A stretch of DNA of 64,000 nucleotides from Alloactinosynnema sp. L-07 (GTDB lineage: Bacteria; Actinomycetota; Actinomycetes; Mycobacteriales; Pseudonocardiaceae), in NCBI RefSeq assembly GCF_900070365.1, contig NZ_LN850107.1:2790001-2854000 (forward strand), read 5' to 3'. Made by a program: the position numbers and the translations under genes. Positions 24,683-34,077 of the stretch are shown piece after piece (within the stretch, counting starts at the first letter, position 1; every line of letters begins with the position of its first letter). Under the pieces are notes generated by a model. That model did not search any database. It was not told the origin of the DNA and was given only the letters and a program-made list of their open reading frames with translations.

Positions 24683-26053
24683 ATGACCATCTTCTCACGC
24701 GCCACCGCCCCGAACTCGAGTCCGTGTTCGCGCACGCACACCGTGCTCGCCGTCGCCGACGAGTGGTTCTCCGGACACGGCGGCCTCAGCACACTGAACC
24801 GACACCTGTGCGCCGGTCTCGTCGACGCGGGTGCCACGGTGTTCTGCCTGGTCCCGCGGGCCGCGCCGGAAGAACGCGCTCATGCGACGGCCAACGGAGT
24901 CCATTTGATCGACGCCTGCCCCGCCGCGGGCGAACCCGAGTCACTCGCGTTGGGCCGCGAGCCCGGTCTCCCCGGTGGGGTGATTCCGGAGATCGTGATC
25001 GGCCATGGCCGAGTCAGCGGTTTCGAAGCCAAGGCACTCGTCGAGAACCATTACCCTGGCGCCGCCCGTCTGCACTTCGTGCACGCCGCCCCGGACGAAC
25101 TGGAGTGGTGGCGAGCGGGTCGCGAACACGATGCGGCCGAGCGCGCCGATACGCGCACCCAGGCCGAACTCGCGCTTGGTCGGGGCGCCACCCGAGTGGT
25201 AGCGGTGGGACCTCGCCTGCACATGCGGTTCGAGCGCGACCTGCACGTCTACCCCGAGGCCGCGCGACCGCTCAGGTACGACCCGGGGTTCGACGTACCC
25301 TCCACCGACGCGCGCGGTCCGGCACCCGGCGGCCCTCTGCAGGTCTTGCTGATGGGGAGGCTGGAGAACCACGAGATCAAGGGCGTCGACCTGGCCGCGC
25401 GGATCATGGCCCACGCGATCGGGTTGCGCGCGGACGCCGACATGGAGGTGGAACTGCTGGTCCGAGGCGCGCCACCCGGTGAATGTGCCGCACTGCGGGA
25501 CCGCATCCGAGGGTGGGCGGACAACCCGAGCCTGCACGTGAGCGTGCGGCCTTATTCGGTGGACGGCGACCGGCTCGAGCAGGACCTCAGTCGTTCGCAC
25601 CTCGTGCTGATGCCGTCCAGGGCGGAAGGCTTCGGCCTGGTGGGCGCGGAAGCCATCTGCGGCGGAGTTCCCGCGCTGGTCAGCGGCCGCAGCGGCCTGG
25701 GCATGCTCCTGGGCGAGATCCTGCCAACCCGACTAGCCGGACGCGTGGTGGTCCCGATGACGTTGGACGAGCGGATCGACATCCCGCGGTGGGGGCACCA
25801 CGTCGCAGCGGTGCTCAGGGACCCCATGGCCGCGTTCGCCACCGCCGCGGCCGTCCGGGACAACGCCGCGCGGCAGCGAAGTCGGGTGGCGGCGGCCCGC
25901 CGGATCCTGGCGGCCGTGTGGCCGGACTGCCCGCGGACCTGCGCGGCCGATCCGGATGGCTGGTCAGGTGTCGGCATCCAACTTCGCCCGAAGGACATCG
26001 GCGTGCGGATGGTGCAGCCCGTCAAGGACGCCGATCGCCTCCCGGCGCAGTGA
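24683..26053 (+). CDS. GT-B glycosyltransferase (GT4-like), 456 aa
   Basis: ATG 24683 opens a protein with the retaining GT-B layout. The N-terminal domain has DEWFSGHGGLSTLNRHLCAG (the Gly-rich acceptor-side loop) and HFVHAAPDELEWW. The C-terminal donor domain has VLLMGRLENHEIKGVDLAAR and the conserved PSRAEGFGLVGAEAICGGVP, containing the E-x7-E motif of GT4 enzymes. The acceptor is unknown. It sits between two paralogous HTH-NB-ARC regulators and its last 90 bases overlap the convergent one. Linkage to STAND genes suggests a role in the same island, perhaps modifying a target or effector, but that is inference. Confidence 0.82.
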   Translation: MTIFSRATAPNSSPCSRTHTVLAVADEWFSGHGGLSTLNRHLCAGLVDAGATVFCLVPRAAPEERAHATANGVHLIDACPAAGEPESLALGREPGLPGGVIPEIVIGHGRVSGFEAKALVENHYPGAARLHFVHAAPDELEWWRAGREHDAAERADTRTQAELALGRGATRVVAVGPRLHMRFERDLHVYPEAARPLRYDPGFDVPSTDARGPAPGGPLQVLLMGRLENHEIKGVDLAARIMAHAIGLRADADMEVELLVRGAPPGECAALRDRIRGWADNPSLHVSVRPYSVDGDRLEQDLSRSHLVLMPSRAEGFGLVGAEAICGGVPALVSGRSGLGMLLGEILPTRLAGRVVVPMTLDERIDIPRWGHHVAAVLRDPMAAFATAAAVRDNAARQRSRVAAARRILAAVWPDCPRTCAADPDGWSGVGIQLRPKDIGVRMVQPVKDADRLPAQ

Positions 26054-28267
26054 CCGGGCCTGATCGACATCATCGACCAGGTAGTGGACATCGGCCAGGC
26101 GATCGAGCGCACACGCCTCCCAGTATCGGTCGCCGAGCTGCCGGTCGAGATCGAGCGAGCGCTGGTAGTGCGCCATCGCCTCGGCGTACCGACCGAGCGA
26201 CTGCTCGGCGAGGCCCAGTGTCATCAGGATGTCGGCCTCACCCTCGAGATGCCCCACCTGGGAGTAGAGCGCCAGTGCCCGAAGTCCGAGCGCACGAGCG
26301 TCGGCGGGTCGGGTCGCACAGGTCTGCTTGCTCAGCGCCGTCAATCCATCGGCCTTGGCCAGCTGGTCCCCGCCGCCCGCGGCCAGCCGGACAGCCATCT
26401 CGGCATGCTGGAAGGCCGCCGCCGGGCGCGATTCCACCTCGTAGGCTCGAACAAGCGACAGATGTGTCTGACGGGCGCCGTCCCGGTCGCCCAACGTCTC
26501 GAACTCCGCCAGTGCCGTGTGCAACAGGTCGAGCGCGTCGGCCGGGCTGCCGGACCTGGCGATCGCGTCGGCGAGCAGCCGCAGTGTCGTCGCGTAGGCG
26601 AGGCGATCGCCCGCGCGGAGAGCGGCGTCCAGAGCCACACGGTGGATGGCGGCCCGCTCCGACCGCCTGCCAGTCCGCCTCAAGAACACCGTACAGCCCC
26701 ACGCGATCCGCCATGCGTGGGACTCGAGCCCCTCGGCCGCGGCGAACGTGACCATCGCCCGCAGGTTGGGCAGTTCCGCGGCGAACCACTCCATCGCTTG
26801 TGCGTAGCCCTCGATGGACGGTCCGATCGGCACCTGCCGCGAGTTTGATGGCCGTGTCGTCTGATTGGGCTGGATGAGCTCACCGACCTGTTCGACAGAA
26901 CCGACATAGTGGTCGGCCAATCGCGTGAGGATCACGGCTCGGCCGGCTGAGGGCAACCCACCGGCCAACTCTTGGGCGTAGACGCGAAGCAGGTCATGCA
27001 TGCCGTAGCGGCCCGATCGCTTCTCCACCAGAAGATTCGCCGCGCACAGGACACCGAGTTCCGTTCTGGGCGGCTGGTCGGCGCCGAGCAGCACCGCGCA
27101 CGCGTACCGGTCGATATCAGGGCCCGGATGCAGCCCGATGAGCCGAAACAACTCGGCCGCTCGCTCGGGAAGCACGTCATAGGACCATCGGAACACCGAC
27201 CGCATGTCGACATCCGGTTCGCCGAGATCAAGTGCGTCGAGCCGCTCATGGTGCGACCGCAGCCCGGCGACCAGGACGTTCAACGGCTCACCCGGCAACG
27301 CCGCGGCGCGGGCCGCGACGATCCCGAGGGCCAGTGGCAGCCCACCGCACAGTTGGGCGAGTTCGGCGACGGCCACCGACGAGGCGGTCGTGGACTCCGC
27401 GCCAAGGCGTCGGGTGAGCAGGTCTGCCGACTCGACGTGCGACAGGACATCGAGGGTCACTCGGCGAGCGCCGTCGCGGATCGCCAGACCGTCCAGGCGG
27501 GTGCGGCTGGTCACGATGACCAGGCTGCCGGACGCTCCGGGGAGCAGCGGGCGAACGTGGTTGGCTGATCGGGCGTTGTCCGCGAGGACAAGCACCCGTC
27601 GCCCCGCCACCAACGTGCGGTACAGCGCGGCTTTCGCGTCGACTGTCGCCGGGATCGCCGAGGACGTCACGCCGAGCGCGTGCAGAAATCCGTGCAGCGC
27701 CTCGCCGGACGGCATCGGCGCCTGCTCGTCGAAACCACGCAGGTTGACGTGCAGCACGCCGTCCGCGTACCGGGCGGCGACCTGATGGGCCCACCGCACG
27801 GCCAGCGTCGTCTTTCCAACGCCCGCGACGCCGTCGATCGAGATCACGACCGGGCCGTCACCTGGCTCGGGACCACAGAGTATCCGGTCAAGACAGTCGA
27901 TCTCGGTGGCGCGTCCGACAAACACATCGACGAGAGCGGGGAGCTGTTGGGGCACGTGCCCCGACGCCGCGGTCCTCGCCGCTGCCTTTCCCCTCCGACG
28001 AGCCAACTCGGCCGCGTCCCGTCGGGAGCTGAGCACACCCAGATTCGGCCCGTGGACGCCTAGGGCCTCGAGCAACCGTGCGAACACGTCCGCGCTGGGA
28101 ACCGTCTCGCCTTTGAGGTAGGCGTACAGGCTCGACGGCGACACGAGGATACGTCTGGCCAGTTCAACGCGGTCGAGACCATGTCCGGCGAGCCGTTCCG
28201 CCCGGATTACGAGCAAGGTGAGGTCGTCGGCCAGCGCCTGCCGCAAAGCGGCAGCGTCATCGCGCAC
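25964..28267 (-). CDS. HTH - NB-ARC - TPR regulator B, 767 aa
   Basis: I chose GTG 28267 because GGGAGGAG lies 8 bases upstream. Residues about 15-70 are an HTH of XRE type (DRVELARRILVSPSSLYAYL, then KGETVPSADVFARLLEALG). The NB-ARC has Walker A DGVAGVGKTT near 145-154, and VLVLADNARSANHVRPLLPG matches paralogue A. The helical C-terminal half includes TPR-like units (ADILMTLGLAEQSLGRYAEA, AMAHYQRSLDLDRQLGDRYW). It overlaps the end of the glycosyltransferase gene by 90 bases and is divergent from the fatty acid operon. Confidence 0.85.
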   Translation of the reverse strand: MRDDAAALRQALADDLTLLVIRAERLAGHGLDRVELARRILVSPSSLYAYLKGETVPSADVFARLLEALGVHGPNLGVLSSRRDAAELARRRGKAAARTAASGHVPQQLPALVDVFVGRATEIDCLDRILCGPEPGDGPVVISIDGVAGVGKTTLAVRWAHQVAARYADGVLHVNLRGFDEQAPMPSGEALHGFLHALGVTSSAIPATVDAKAALYRTLVAGRRVLVLADNARSANHVRPLLPGASGSLVIVTSRTRLDGLAIRDGARRVTLDVLSHVESADLLTRRLGAESTTASSVAVAELAQLCGGLPLALGIVAARAAALPGEPLNVLVAGLRSHHERLDALDLGEPDVDMRSVFRWSYDVLPERAAELFRLIGLHPGPDIDRYACAVLLGADQPPRTELGVLCAANLLVEKRSGRYGMHDLLRVYAQELAGGLPSAGRAVILTRLADHYVGSVEQVGELIQPNQTTRPSNSRQVPIGPSIEGYAQAMEWFAAELPNLRAMVTFAAAEGLESHAWRIAWGCTVFLRRTGRRSERAAIHRVALDAALRAGDRLAYATTLRLLADAIARSGSPADALDLLHTALAEFETLGDRDGARQTHLSLVRAYEVESRPAAAFQHAEMAVRLAAGGGDQLAKADGLTALSKQTCATRPADARALGLRALALYSQVGHLEGEADILMTLGLAEQSLGRYAEAMAHYQRSLDLDRQLGDRYWEACALDRLADVHYLVDDVDQARSLRREAIGVLDGLHHPHADVLRAKLDADT

Positions 28268-28318
28268 CGCGGCTCCTCCCGTCGACGGCGCCCGAGCGCC
28301 CCAGCGAATTCCAGCGTT

Positions 28319-28332
28319 CTCCAGTACTGGAG
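28319..28332. promoter_or_regulatory. 14-bp perfect palindrome plus CCAG repeats
   Basis: CTCCAGTACTGGAG is a perfect inverted repeat in the 150-bp divergent region between regulator B and the CFA operon. CCAG recurs with a 10-bp period just before it (CCAGCGAATT, CCAGCGTTCT, CCAGTACTGG). The HTH of regulator B is the natural candidate binder. Confidence 0.5.
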
Positions 28333-28417
28333 TCGTTCGGCGGGCCTGATCTGTTGTGGTGGCAGCGACAAGTTCATGCGTCCCCCGTCGCGGACGCGGT
28401 GAAGACAGGGGGCCACT

Positions 28418-29728
28418 ATGGCGGACACAGCGACAAATGCCAGACGCCTGGGTCTGGCCACAGCCATTGCCGAGGTGACCCGATCGGCACTCGGGGCCTC
28501 GTTCCCGCTGCGGGTTCGCACGTGGGACGGCGATGTCGCGGGGCCTTCCGACGGGCCCGAGATCGTGGTCAAGTCCCCGCGGGCGGTTCGCCACGTGCTC
28601 CGCAGCCCGGGTCGACTCGGCCTCGCGCGCGCGTTCGTGGCAGGCGATCTCGACGTGGACGGTGACCTGGGACAGGCATTGCGGTCGTGTCGGAAGTACG
28701 CCGACCAAGTGCGCGTGAGCGGTCCGCCCGGTTTCACGCGATGGCCCGCGATGGTGGCGCTGGCCGTGCGCCTTGGAGCGATCGGTGTGCCGCCGCGCAA
28801 GCCCGCGGAGGAGGTGTCGGTACGAGGAAGGCGCAACAGCAAGGGCCGCGACCGCGCGGCCATCGCACACCACTATGACCTCGGCAACGACTTCTACGAG
28901 ACGATTCTCGACCAATCGATGGCGTACTCATGCGCCGCTTGGTCCCGGCCGGCGCCCGAGCAGGGACTCGCGGAAGCCCAACACGACAAGCTGGACCTGA
29001 TCTGTCGCAAGCTGGACCTTCAGCCGGGAACTCGTCTGCTCGACGTCGGTTGCGGTTGGGGGTCGCTGGTCCTGCACGCCGCGCGGCACCATGGCGTGCT
29101 GGCGACTGGTATCACGCTGTCCGCCCAGCAGCACGACTTCGTGCTGGCCCGCGCCGTCGAACTGGGAGTCGCGGACCTTGTCGAGGTGCGCCTCCAAGAC
29201 TACCGAGACCTAAGCGGTCAATCCTTCGACGCGGTGGCGTCGATCGAGATGGGCGAGCACGTCGGCGAGCGGAACTACCCCACGTATTGCGCCCTCCTGC
29301 GCGACTCGGTGCGCCAGGGCGGGCGGCTTCTGGTGCAGCAGATGTCCCGGGACGGGCGCTCGCCCGGTGGGGGTGCGTTCATCGAGTCGTACATCGCGCC
29401 GGACATGACCATGCGACCGCTGCACCGCACGCTGGAACACCTGGAGGACGTCGGACTCGAGATCCGCGCGGTCGAGTCTCTGCGCGAGGACTACGTCCAC
29501 ACGATCAACGCGTGGGCGAAACGCCTGCAAGATCAGTGGGACGACGTCCTACATCGGTTCGGCGCACGCCAGGCACGAATGTGGCGGCTCTATCTGGCGG
29601 GGAGCGCCCTCGCGTTCGAGGAGAACCGGATGAGCGTGCACCAGATCCTCGCGGTCAGACCAGGAGGCGACGGACGCAGCGGGTTCCCACTCGGACGCCT
29701 CGCGGGCAGAGCCGAGGCGACCCGATGA
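28418..29728 (+). CDS. cyclopropane-fatty-acyl-phospholipid synthase family methyltransferase 1
   Basis: This 436-residue protein has an N-terminal lipid-binding part (VRHVLRSPGRLGLARAFVAG, DLDVDGDL) and a SAM methyltransferase core. The family signature HHYDLGNDFYETILDQSMAYS is followed by the SAM motif LLDVGCGWGSLVLHAARHHG and the FDAVASIEMGEHVG strand. It would transfer a methylene or methyl group to unsaturated acyl chains of phospholipids at the membrane. The stop overlaps the FAD gene (ATGA). It is related to the mycobacterial UfaA1 group and distinct from the second synthase at 32863. Confidence 0.88.
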   Translation: MADTATNARRLGLATAIAEVTRSALGASFPLRVRTWDGDVAGPSDGPEIVVKSPRAVRHVLRSPGRLGLARAFVAGDLDVDGDLGQALRSCRKYADQVRVSGPPGFTRWPAMVALAVRLGAIGVPPRKPAEEVSVRGRRNSKGRDRAAIAHHYDLGNDFYETILDQSMAYSCAAWSRPAPEQGLAEAQHDKLDLICRKLDLQPGTRLLDVGCGWGSLVLHAARHHGVLATGITLSAQQHDFVLARAVELGVADLVEVRLQDYRDLSGQSFDAVASIEMGEHVGERNYPTYCALLRDSVRQGGRLLVQQMSRDGRSPGGGAFIESYIAPDMTMRPLHRTLEHLEDVGLEIRAVESLREDYVHTINAWAKRLQDQWDDVLHRFGARQARMWRLYLAGSALAFEENRMSVHQILAVRPGGDGRSGFPLGRLAGRAEATR

Positions 29729-30888
29729 GGATCTGCGTGATCGGTTCAGGCATCTCTGGCCTCACCACCGCGACGAAGATCAGTGAGCACAAGTCCGTCG
29801 AGGTCACCGTTCTGGAGCAGGCCCGCCACTTCGGTGGGCGCGCGGATGTCGACGTGGACGGTGAGCATTGCCCCCGATTCTTCATGGACGACTACACCGA
29901 ACTGTTCTCGATACTGGGGACAATCGAAGGTCAAGACGGGCGCAGTGTGCGATCGGCGTTGTTGAATGCGCGCAGGCTCAGCCATACCCATACCTCCGGC
30001 TGGGTCGAGATCTCCCACCTGTACCGGCTCCTGGCCAGGGAGATCCCGATCACGGAACGGATCACGCTGGCCAGACAGTGGCGACCGTCCCCCTTGGTGG
30101 CCGACCAACAGGGCCGAAACGCCAACCGATTCGGCTCATTGCGGGACTACTCACCCGTGGGGCTGTTGCGGATGGCGCGAAACCTGGTGCGTTCCAAGAC
30201 CGGGTATGTGCTGCCCGGCCCGACGGACGTGTACCTGATCGACCCATGGCTGCGGGATCTGCGGCGACGAGGTGTGTCCCTTGAGGCGGACAGAAGGGTG
30301 ACGAATCTGGCCCAGCACGGCTCCCATGTGGCCGTGACGACCGCCATGGGAACCGAGGTGTTCGACGTTGTCGTGGTCACCGCGTTCGTCCCGGACCTGG
30401 TGAATCTGCTCGACGCCTCGAAGATCGACCACATCGCCGTCGACTCGGGCAACACGCACTGCGTGGCCTACACGATCCAACTCGATCCGCGGGAGAAGGT
30501 CCTGGCCGACGCGAGCCCGGCGATGTACTGCCGCGACGGCGTCAACATCCTCGTGCAGCCAGGTCATGACCGCTGCGTGGTGCTGTGCACGATGGCCACG
30601 CGAACCGATCCGGACCACGTGTTGGCGAAAGTCCGAAGCTACCTGGAGTTGGACCGCGATCTGGTGAGCGTGCGGTGCAGGGTCAATCAGCGGCCCGGTG
30701 AGGCTGTCTTCGTCGGCGACTACGTGCGCTCGGACCGGTTGCTGCGCCGTCCCATGCGCGGCCTGTACTTCGCGGGGTCCGCGATACACAACTCCTATCC
30801 GATCGACGCCGCGGAAGGCGCGGTGCGCAGCGCGTTGGCCGCCGTGCGCGCGATCCGCCGCGACTACGACCTCGAGGTGGCGCGATGA
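29725..30888 (+). CDS. FAD/NAD(P)-dependent oxidoreductase 1
   Basis: ATG 29725 overlaps the previous stop. The N-terminus is a classical dinucleotide-binding fold (ICVIGSGISGLTTATKI, with Glu in VTVLEQ). The C-terminal FAD-closing segment is GLYFAGSAIHNSYPIDAAEG, as in amine oxidase or carotenoid-isomerase-like enzymes. It has 387 residues. In this operon it could reduce or otherwise process the methylene intermediate made by the CFA synthase, but the substrate is not shown. Confidence 0.85.
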   Translation: MRICVIGSGISGLTTATKISEHKSVEVTVLEQARHFGGRADVDVDGEHCPRFFMDDYTELFSILGTIEGQDGRSVRSALLNARRLSHTHTSGWVEISHLYRLLAREIPITERITLARQWRPSPLVADQQGRNANRFGSLRDYSPVGLLRMARNLVRSKTGYVLPGPTDVYLIDPWLRDLRRRGVSLEADRRVTNLAQHGSHVAVTTAMGTEVFDVVVVTAFVPDLVNLLDASKIDHIAVDSGNTHCVAYTIQLDPREKVLADASPAMYCRDGVNILVQPGHDRCVVLCTMATRTDPDHVLAKVRSYLELDRDLVSVRCRVNQRPGEAVFVGDYVRSDRLLRRPMRGLYFAGSAIHNSYPIDAAEGAVRSALAAVRAIRRDYDLEVAR

Positions 30889-32138
30889 CCCGCGACCGGG
30901 TGGCGGTGATCGGCGCCGGAGTGTCCGGCCTCACCGCCGCCTATCTGCTGAGCAAGCGCCACGACGTCGTTCTCTTCGACGTGGCAACGAAGCCGGGCGG
31001 ACACGCCGACACTCACGATGTCGCGACGCCGGACGGCTCTTCTGTCGCGGTCGACACCGGGTTCCTGGTGCACAACGACAGGACATACCCACTGCTGAGC
31101 AAGCTGTTCACCGAGTTGGGAGTGCGTACCCAGGCTACGGAGATGTCGATGAGCGTCCGATGCGACGGCTGCGGTCTGCGGTACGCGGGTGGCAAACGCG
31201 GGATCGGCATGGTGCCTGCCTGCCCGCCCCTGGCGCTGCCGCGATATGCCCGGATGATGATGGAGATCCCGCGCTTTCACCGCGCGGGCCGCGCCCTGCT
31301 CACCCAGGCGGACGACACGATCACGCTCGGCGGCATGCTCGCGTCCGGACGGTACTCGCGGTACTTCATCGACCACTTCGCCCTCCCGGTGGTCTCCGCT
31401 GTGTGGTCGGCGGGTGAAGAAGACAGCCTCAGATACCCGGCACGAACGCTGTTCAGGTTCCTGGACAACCACGGCATGCTCTCCGCGACCCAGTCGCTGC
31501 GCTGGCGGACGGTGTGCGGTGGATCGCGGGCGTACGTCGACAAGGTCGTCGCCCGGATCCCGGACACGCGACTCGGCAGCCCGGTGCGCGCGATCCGCAG
31601 ACATCTCGACGGCGTCGAGGTCGTCGCGGAGGCGGACACGACCCACGTCGACCGGGTCGTCCTGGCCACCCACGCCGATCAGGCGCTGGCCCTGCTGGCC
31701 GACCCGACAACCGCCGAGAAGCAAACGCTGGGCGCCTTCGAGTACAGCGAGAACGAGACCTGGCTGCACACCGACGCGGACGTCCTGCCCGCACAGGACC
31801 GGATCCGCTCGTCATGGAACTACGTCAAGCCGACGTGCGAGACCCGCGCGCCGATTCTGGTGAACTACCACCTCAACCGACTCATGGGGCTCAGCGAGCC
31901 GCTCGACTACCTGGTCACCCTCAACGGCGCTGGGCGAGTCGACGAGGCACGGGTCCTGGCGAGGATGGCGTATCGGCATCCGATCTTCACCATGGACGCG
32001 GTTTCCGCGCAGCGACGGCTCGCCGGACTCAACACCGCGCGGACCGCGTTCGCCGGCGCCTATCACGGGTGGGGATTCCACGAGGACGGGTGCCGGTCCG
32101 GGGTCCGAGCGGCGGCGGCGTTCGGGGTGCGGTGGTGA
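30885..32138 (+). CDS. FAD-dependent oxidoreductase 2 (amine-oxidase-like)
   Basis: ATG 30885 again overlaps the previous stop. The fold begins RVAVIGAGVSGLTAAYLLSK and has the second FAD signature KPGGHADTHDV, with VDTGFLVHNDRTYP. The C-terminus includes RTAFAGAYHGWGFHEDG. This 417-residue type is routinely encoded beside DUF1365 and CFA synthases, as in the mycobacterial Rv0447c-Rv0449c group. It probably acts on the same modified fatty acid. Its stop overlaps the DUF1365 start. Confidence 0.88.
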   Translation: MTRDRVAVIGAGVSGLTAAYLLSKRHDVVLFDVATKPGGHADTHDVATPDGSSVAVDTGFLVHNDRTYPLLSKLFTELGVRTQATEMSMSVRCDGCGLRYAGGKRGIGMVPACPPLALPRYARMMMEIPRFHRAGRALLTQADDTITLGGMLASGRYSRYFIDHFALPVVSAVWSAGEEDSLRYPARTLFRFLDNHGMLSATQSLRWRTVCGGSRAYVDKVVARIPDTRLGSPVRAIRRHLDGVEVVAEADTTHVDRVVLATHADQALALLADPTTAEKQTLGAFEYSENETWLHTDADVLPAQDRIRSSWNYVKPTCETRAPILVNYHLNRLMGLSEPLDYLVTLNGAGRVDEARVLARMAYRHPIFTMDAVSAQRRLAGLNTARTAFAGAYHGWGFHEDGCRSGVRAAAAFGVRW

Positions 32139-32866
32139 CCGTGACGCCTGCGATCTACCGCGGCCATCTGGTGCACATCCGCAGGCACCCGGTGACCAAG
32201 ACCTTCCGCCACCGGATGTACGTCTGGTTCGTCGACGTGGACGACCTCCCCGTACTCCCCGGCTGGGCGCGGCCATTCGCGCGATTCGACCCCGCCGACC
32301 ACTTCGGCGGACCAGATCGTCCACTTCGGACCAAGGTGGACGATTGGCTGGCCGAACGCGGAATCGACCTCGACGGTGGCAGGGTGCGCATGCTGACTTC
32401 CCCCCGCGTGCTCGGATATGTGTTCAATCCCTTGACCGTCTATTGGTGCCATCGGCCCGACGGGGCGCTCGCCTGCGTGATCGCCGAGGTATGCAACACC
32501 TACGGCGAGCGCCATTGCTATCTGGTTCCCCCGGACGCGGTCGACTCGGCGGACGTGGAGAAGGAGTTCTATGTCTCTCCGTTCTTTGAAGTGAGCGGTC
32601 GCTATCGAATGCGACTGCCGGAGCCGGGGGAACGGCTGTCGCTCACCGTGTCCCTGCTCGATCAGGGGCGTACCTCGTTCACCGCGGTCCTCAGCGGCGA
32701 CCGACTTCCCGCGCGGCCTCGCGACGCGTTGAGAGTCGCGATCACCAATCCCCTGATGCCACAGCGGGTGAGCGCTTTGATCCGACTGCATGGAATCGCA
32801 CTTCGGCTGAGAGGCCTGCGCGTGGTGCCAAGACACCACCATCGACAGAAGGGAGAAGACCGATGA
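32135..32866 (+). CDS. DUF1365 family protein
   Basis: GTG 32135 overlaps the previous stop (GTGA). The 243-residue protein shows the family features: YRGHLVHIRRHPVTKTFRHR at the start, VRMLTSPRVLGYVFNPLTVY in the middle and CVIAEVCNTYGERHCYLV. DUF1365 proteins occur with CFA synthases and FAD oxidoreductases and are thought to assist unsaturated or branched fatty acid modification; the reaction is not known. It is fully intact. Confidence 0.9.
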   Translation: MTVTPAIYRGHLVHIRRHPVTKTFRHRMYVWFVDVDDLPVLPGWARPFARFDPADHFGGPDRPLRTKVDDWLAERGIDLDGGRVRMLTSPRVLGYVFNPLTVYWCHRPDGALACVIAEVCNTYGERHCYLVPPDAVDSADVEKEFYVSPFFEVSGRYRMRLPEPGERLSLTVSLLDQGRTSFTAVLSGDRLPARPRDALRVAITNPLMPQRVSALIRLHGIALRLRGLRVVPRHHHRQKGEDR

Positions 32867-34077
32867 CGCGACTCGCCGTCGCTTCGGCATGGCCATCGCT
32901 GACCTTGCCCGCCCCCAGGCCGAGTCGGGAGTGGCTGGTCGAGCGGGTGTTCCGGGCGCTCGTCGCGCCATTGCCCATCTTGGTGGCGTTTCCAGGCGGG
33001 GAACGGATCGGCCGGGGCGGCCATGGCGCGCCCGTGATGCGCCTGCATCGACCGGACTTTCTGTTCCGCCGCCTCGGCGTCATAGGCCCGGTCGCGTTCG
33101 GCGAGGCATACATGGCGGGCGACTGGAGCAGCACCGACGTCGCGGGCGTCCTGACCTCATTCGCCGCTCGACTCAACCGGCCCGCGTCGCGAATCGGGGC
33201 GGCGGTCCGCCGCGCCGTGGATCAGGCACGTCCCATCACCGAGCAGAACACAGTGGACGGCGCGCGCTCGAACATCAGTCGGCACTATGACCTGTCCGAC
33301 AAGTTCTTCGCGCTCTTCCTGGACGAGACCATGACCTACTCGTCCGCGCTGTTCGCTCCCGGAGACGACCTGCGGGCGGCTCAACTGCGCAAGATCGACG
33401 CCGTGCTGGACGACGCCGGTGTGCGAGCGGGCACTCGGGTACTCGAGATCGGCTCGGGCTGGGGATCACTGGCGTTGCGTGCGGCGCGCCGTGGGGCGTT
33501 GGTGACGACCACGACCATCTCGGACAGGCAGCATCAGGCGGTCGAAAGGTCGGTCGCCGAGGCTGGTCTCGGCGATCGGGTCCAGGTGCTTCTCCAGGAC
33601 TACCGGGACGCCGACGGTCAGTACGACGCTGTGGTGTCGGTCGAGATGATCGAGGCGGTCGGCGCCGAGTACTGGACCGCCTACTTCGACACCCTGGACC
33701 GGGTCCTCGTGCCCGGCGGAAGGATCGCGCTTCAGGCGATCACCATGCCACACGACCGGATGCTCGCCACCAAGGACGTGCGCACGTGGATCGGGAAGTA
33801 CATCTTTCCTGGCGGGCAGATCCCCTCGACGCAGGTCATCGAGGACCAGATCGCGGCCCGGCCGACGCTCCGGGTCGGAGCGAAGCGGAGGTTGGGCGAC
33901 CACTACGCACGGACCCTCCACGAGTGGCGAACGCGGTTCGACGCGGCGGAACGGGAGGTCGCCGAACTCGGTTTCGATGACACGTTCCGCAAGATGTGGC
34001 GCTTCTACCTCGGGTACTCGGAGGCGGGGTTCCGCAGTGGCTACCTTGACGCCTGGCAACTGCGTGTGGACAAGTGA
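32863..34077 (+). CDS. cyclopropane-fatty-acyl-phospholipid synthase family methyltransferase 2
   Basis: This 404-residue protein starts at an ATG overlapping the DUF1365 stop. It has the CFA signature ISRHYDLSDKFFALFLDETM, the SAM motif VLEIGSGWGSLALRAARRGA and the active-site strand YDAVVSVEMIEAVGAEYWTA. It is closer to the UfaA1-like group that accompanies DUF1365 than the first synthase is. Two CFA synthases in one transcript suggest sequential or substrate-specific modification. Confidence 0.9.
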   Translation: MTRLAVASAWPSLTLPAPRPSREWLVERVFRALVAPLPILVAFPGGERIGRGGHGAPVMRLHRPDFLFRRLGVIGPVAFGEAYMAGDWSSTDVAGVLTSFAARLNRPASRIGAAVRRAVDQARPITEQNTVDGARSNISRHYDLSDKFFALFLDETMTYSSALFAPGDDLRAAQLRKIDAVLDDAGVRAGTRVLEIGSGWGSLALRAARRGALVTTTTISDRQHQAVERSVAEAGLGDRVQVLLQDYRDADGQYDAVVSVEMIEAVGAEYWTAYFDTLDRVLVPGGRIALQAITMPHDRMLATKDVRTWIGKYIFPGGQIPSTQVIEDQIAARPTLRVGAKRRLGDHYARTLHEWRTRFDAAEREVAELGFDDTFRKMWRFYLGYSEAGFRSGYLDAWQLRVDK

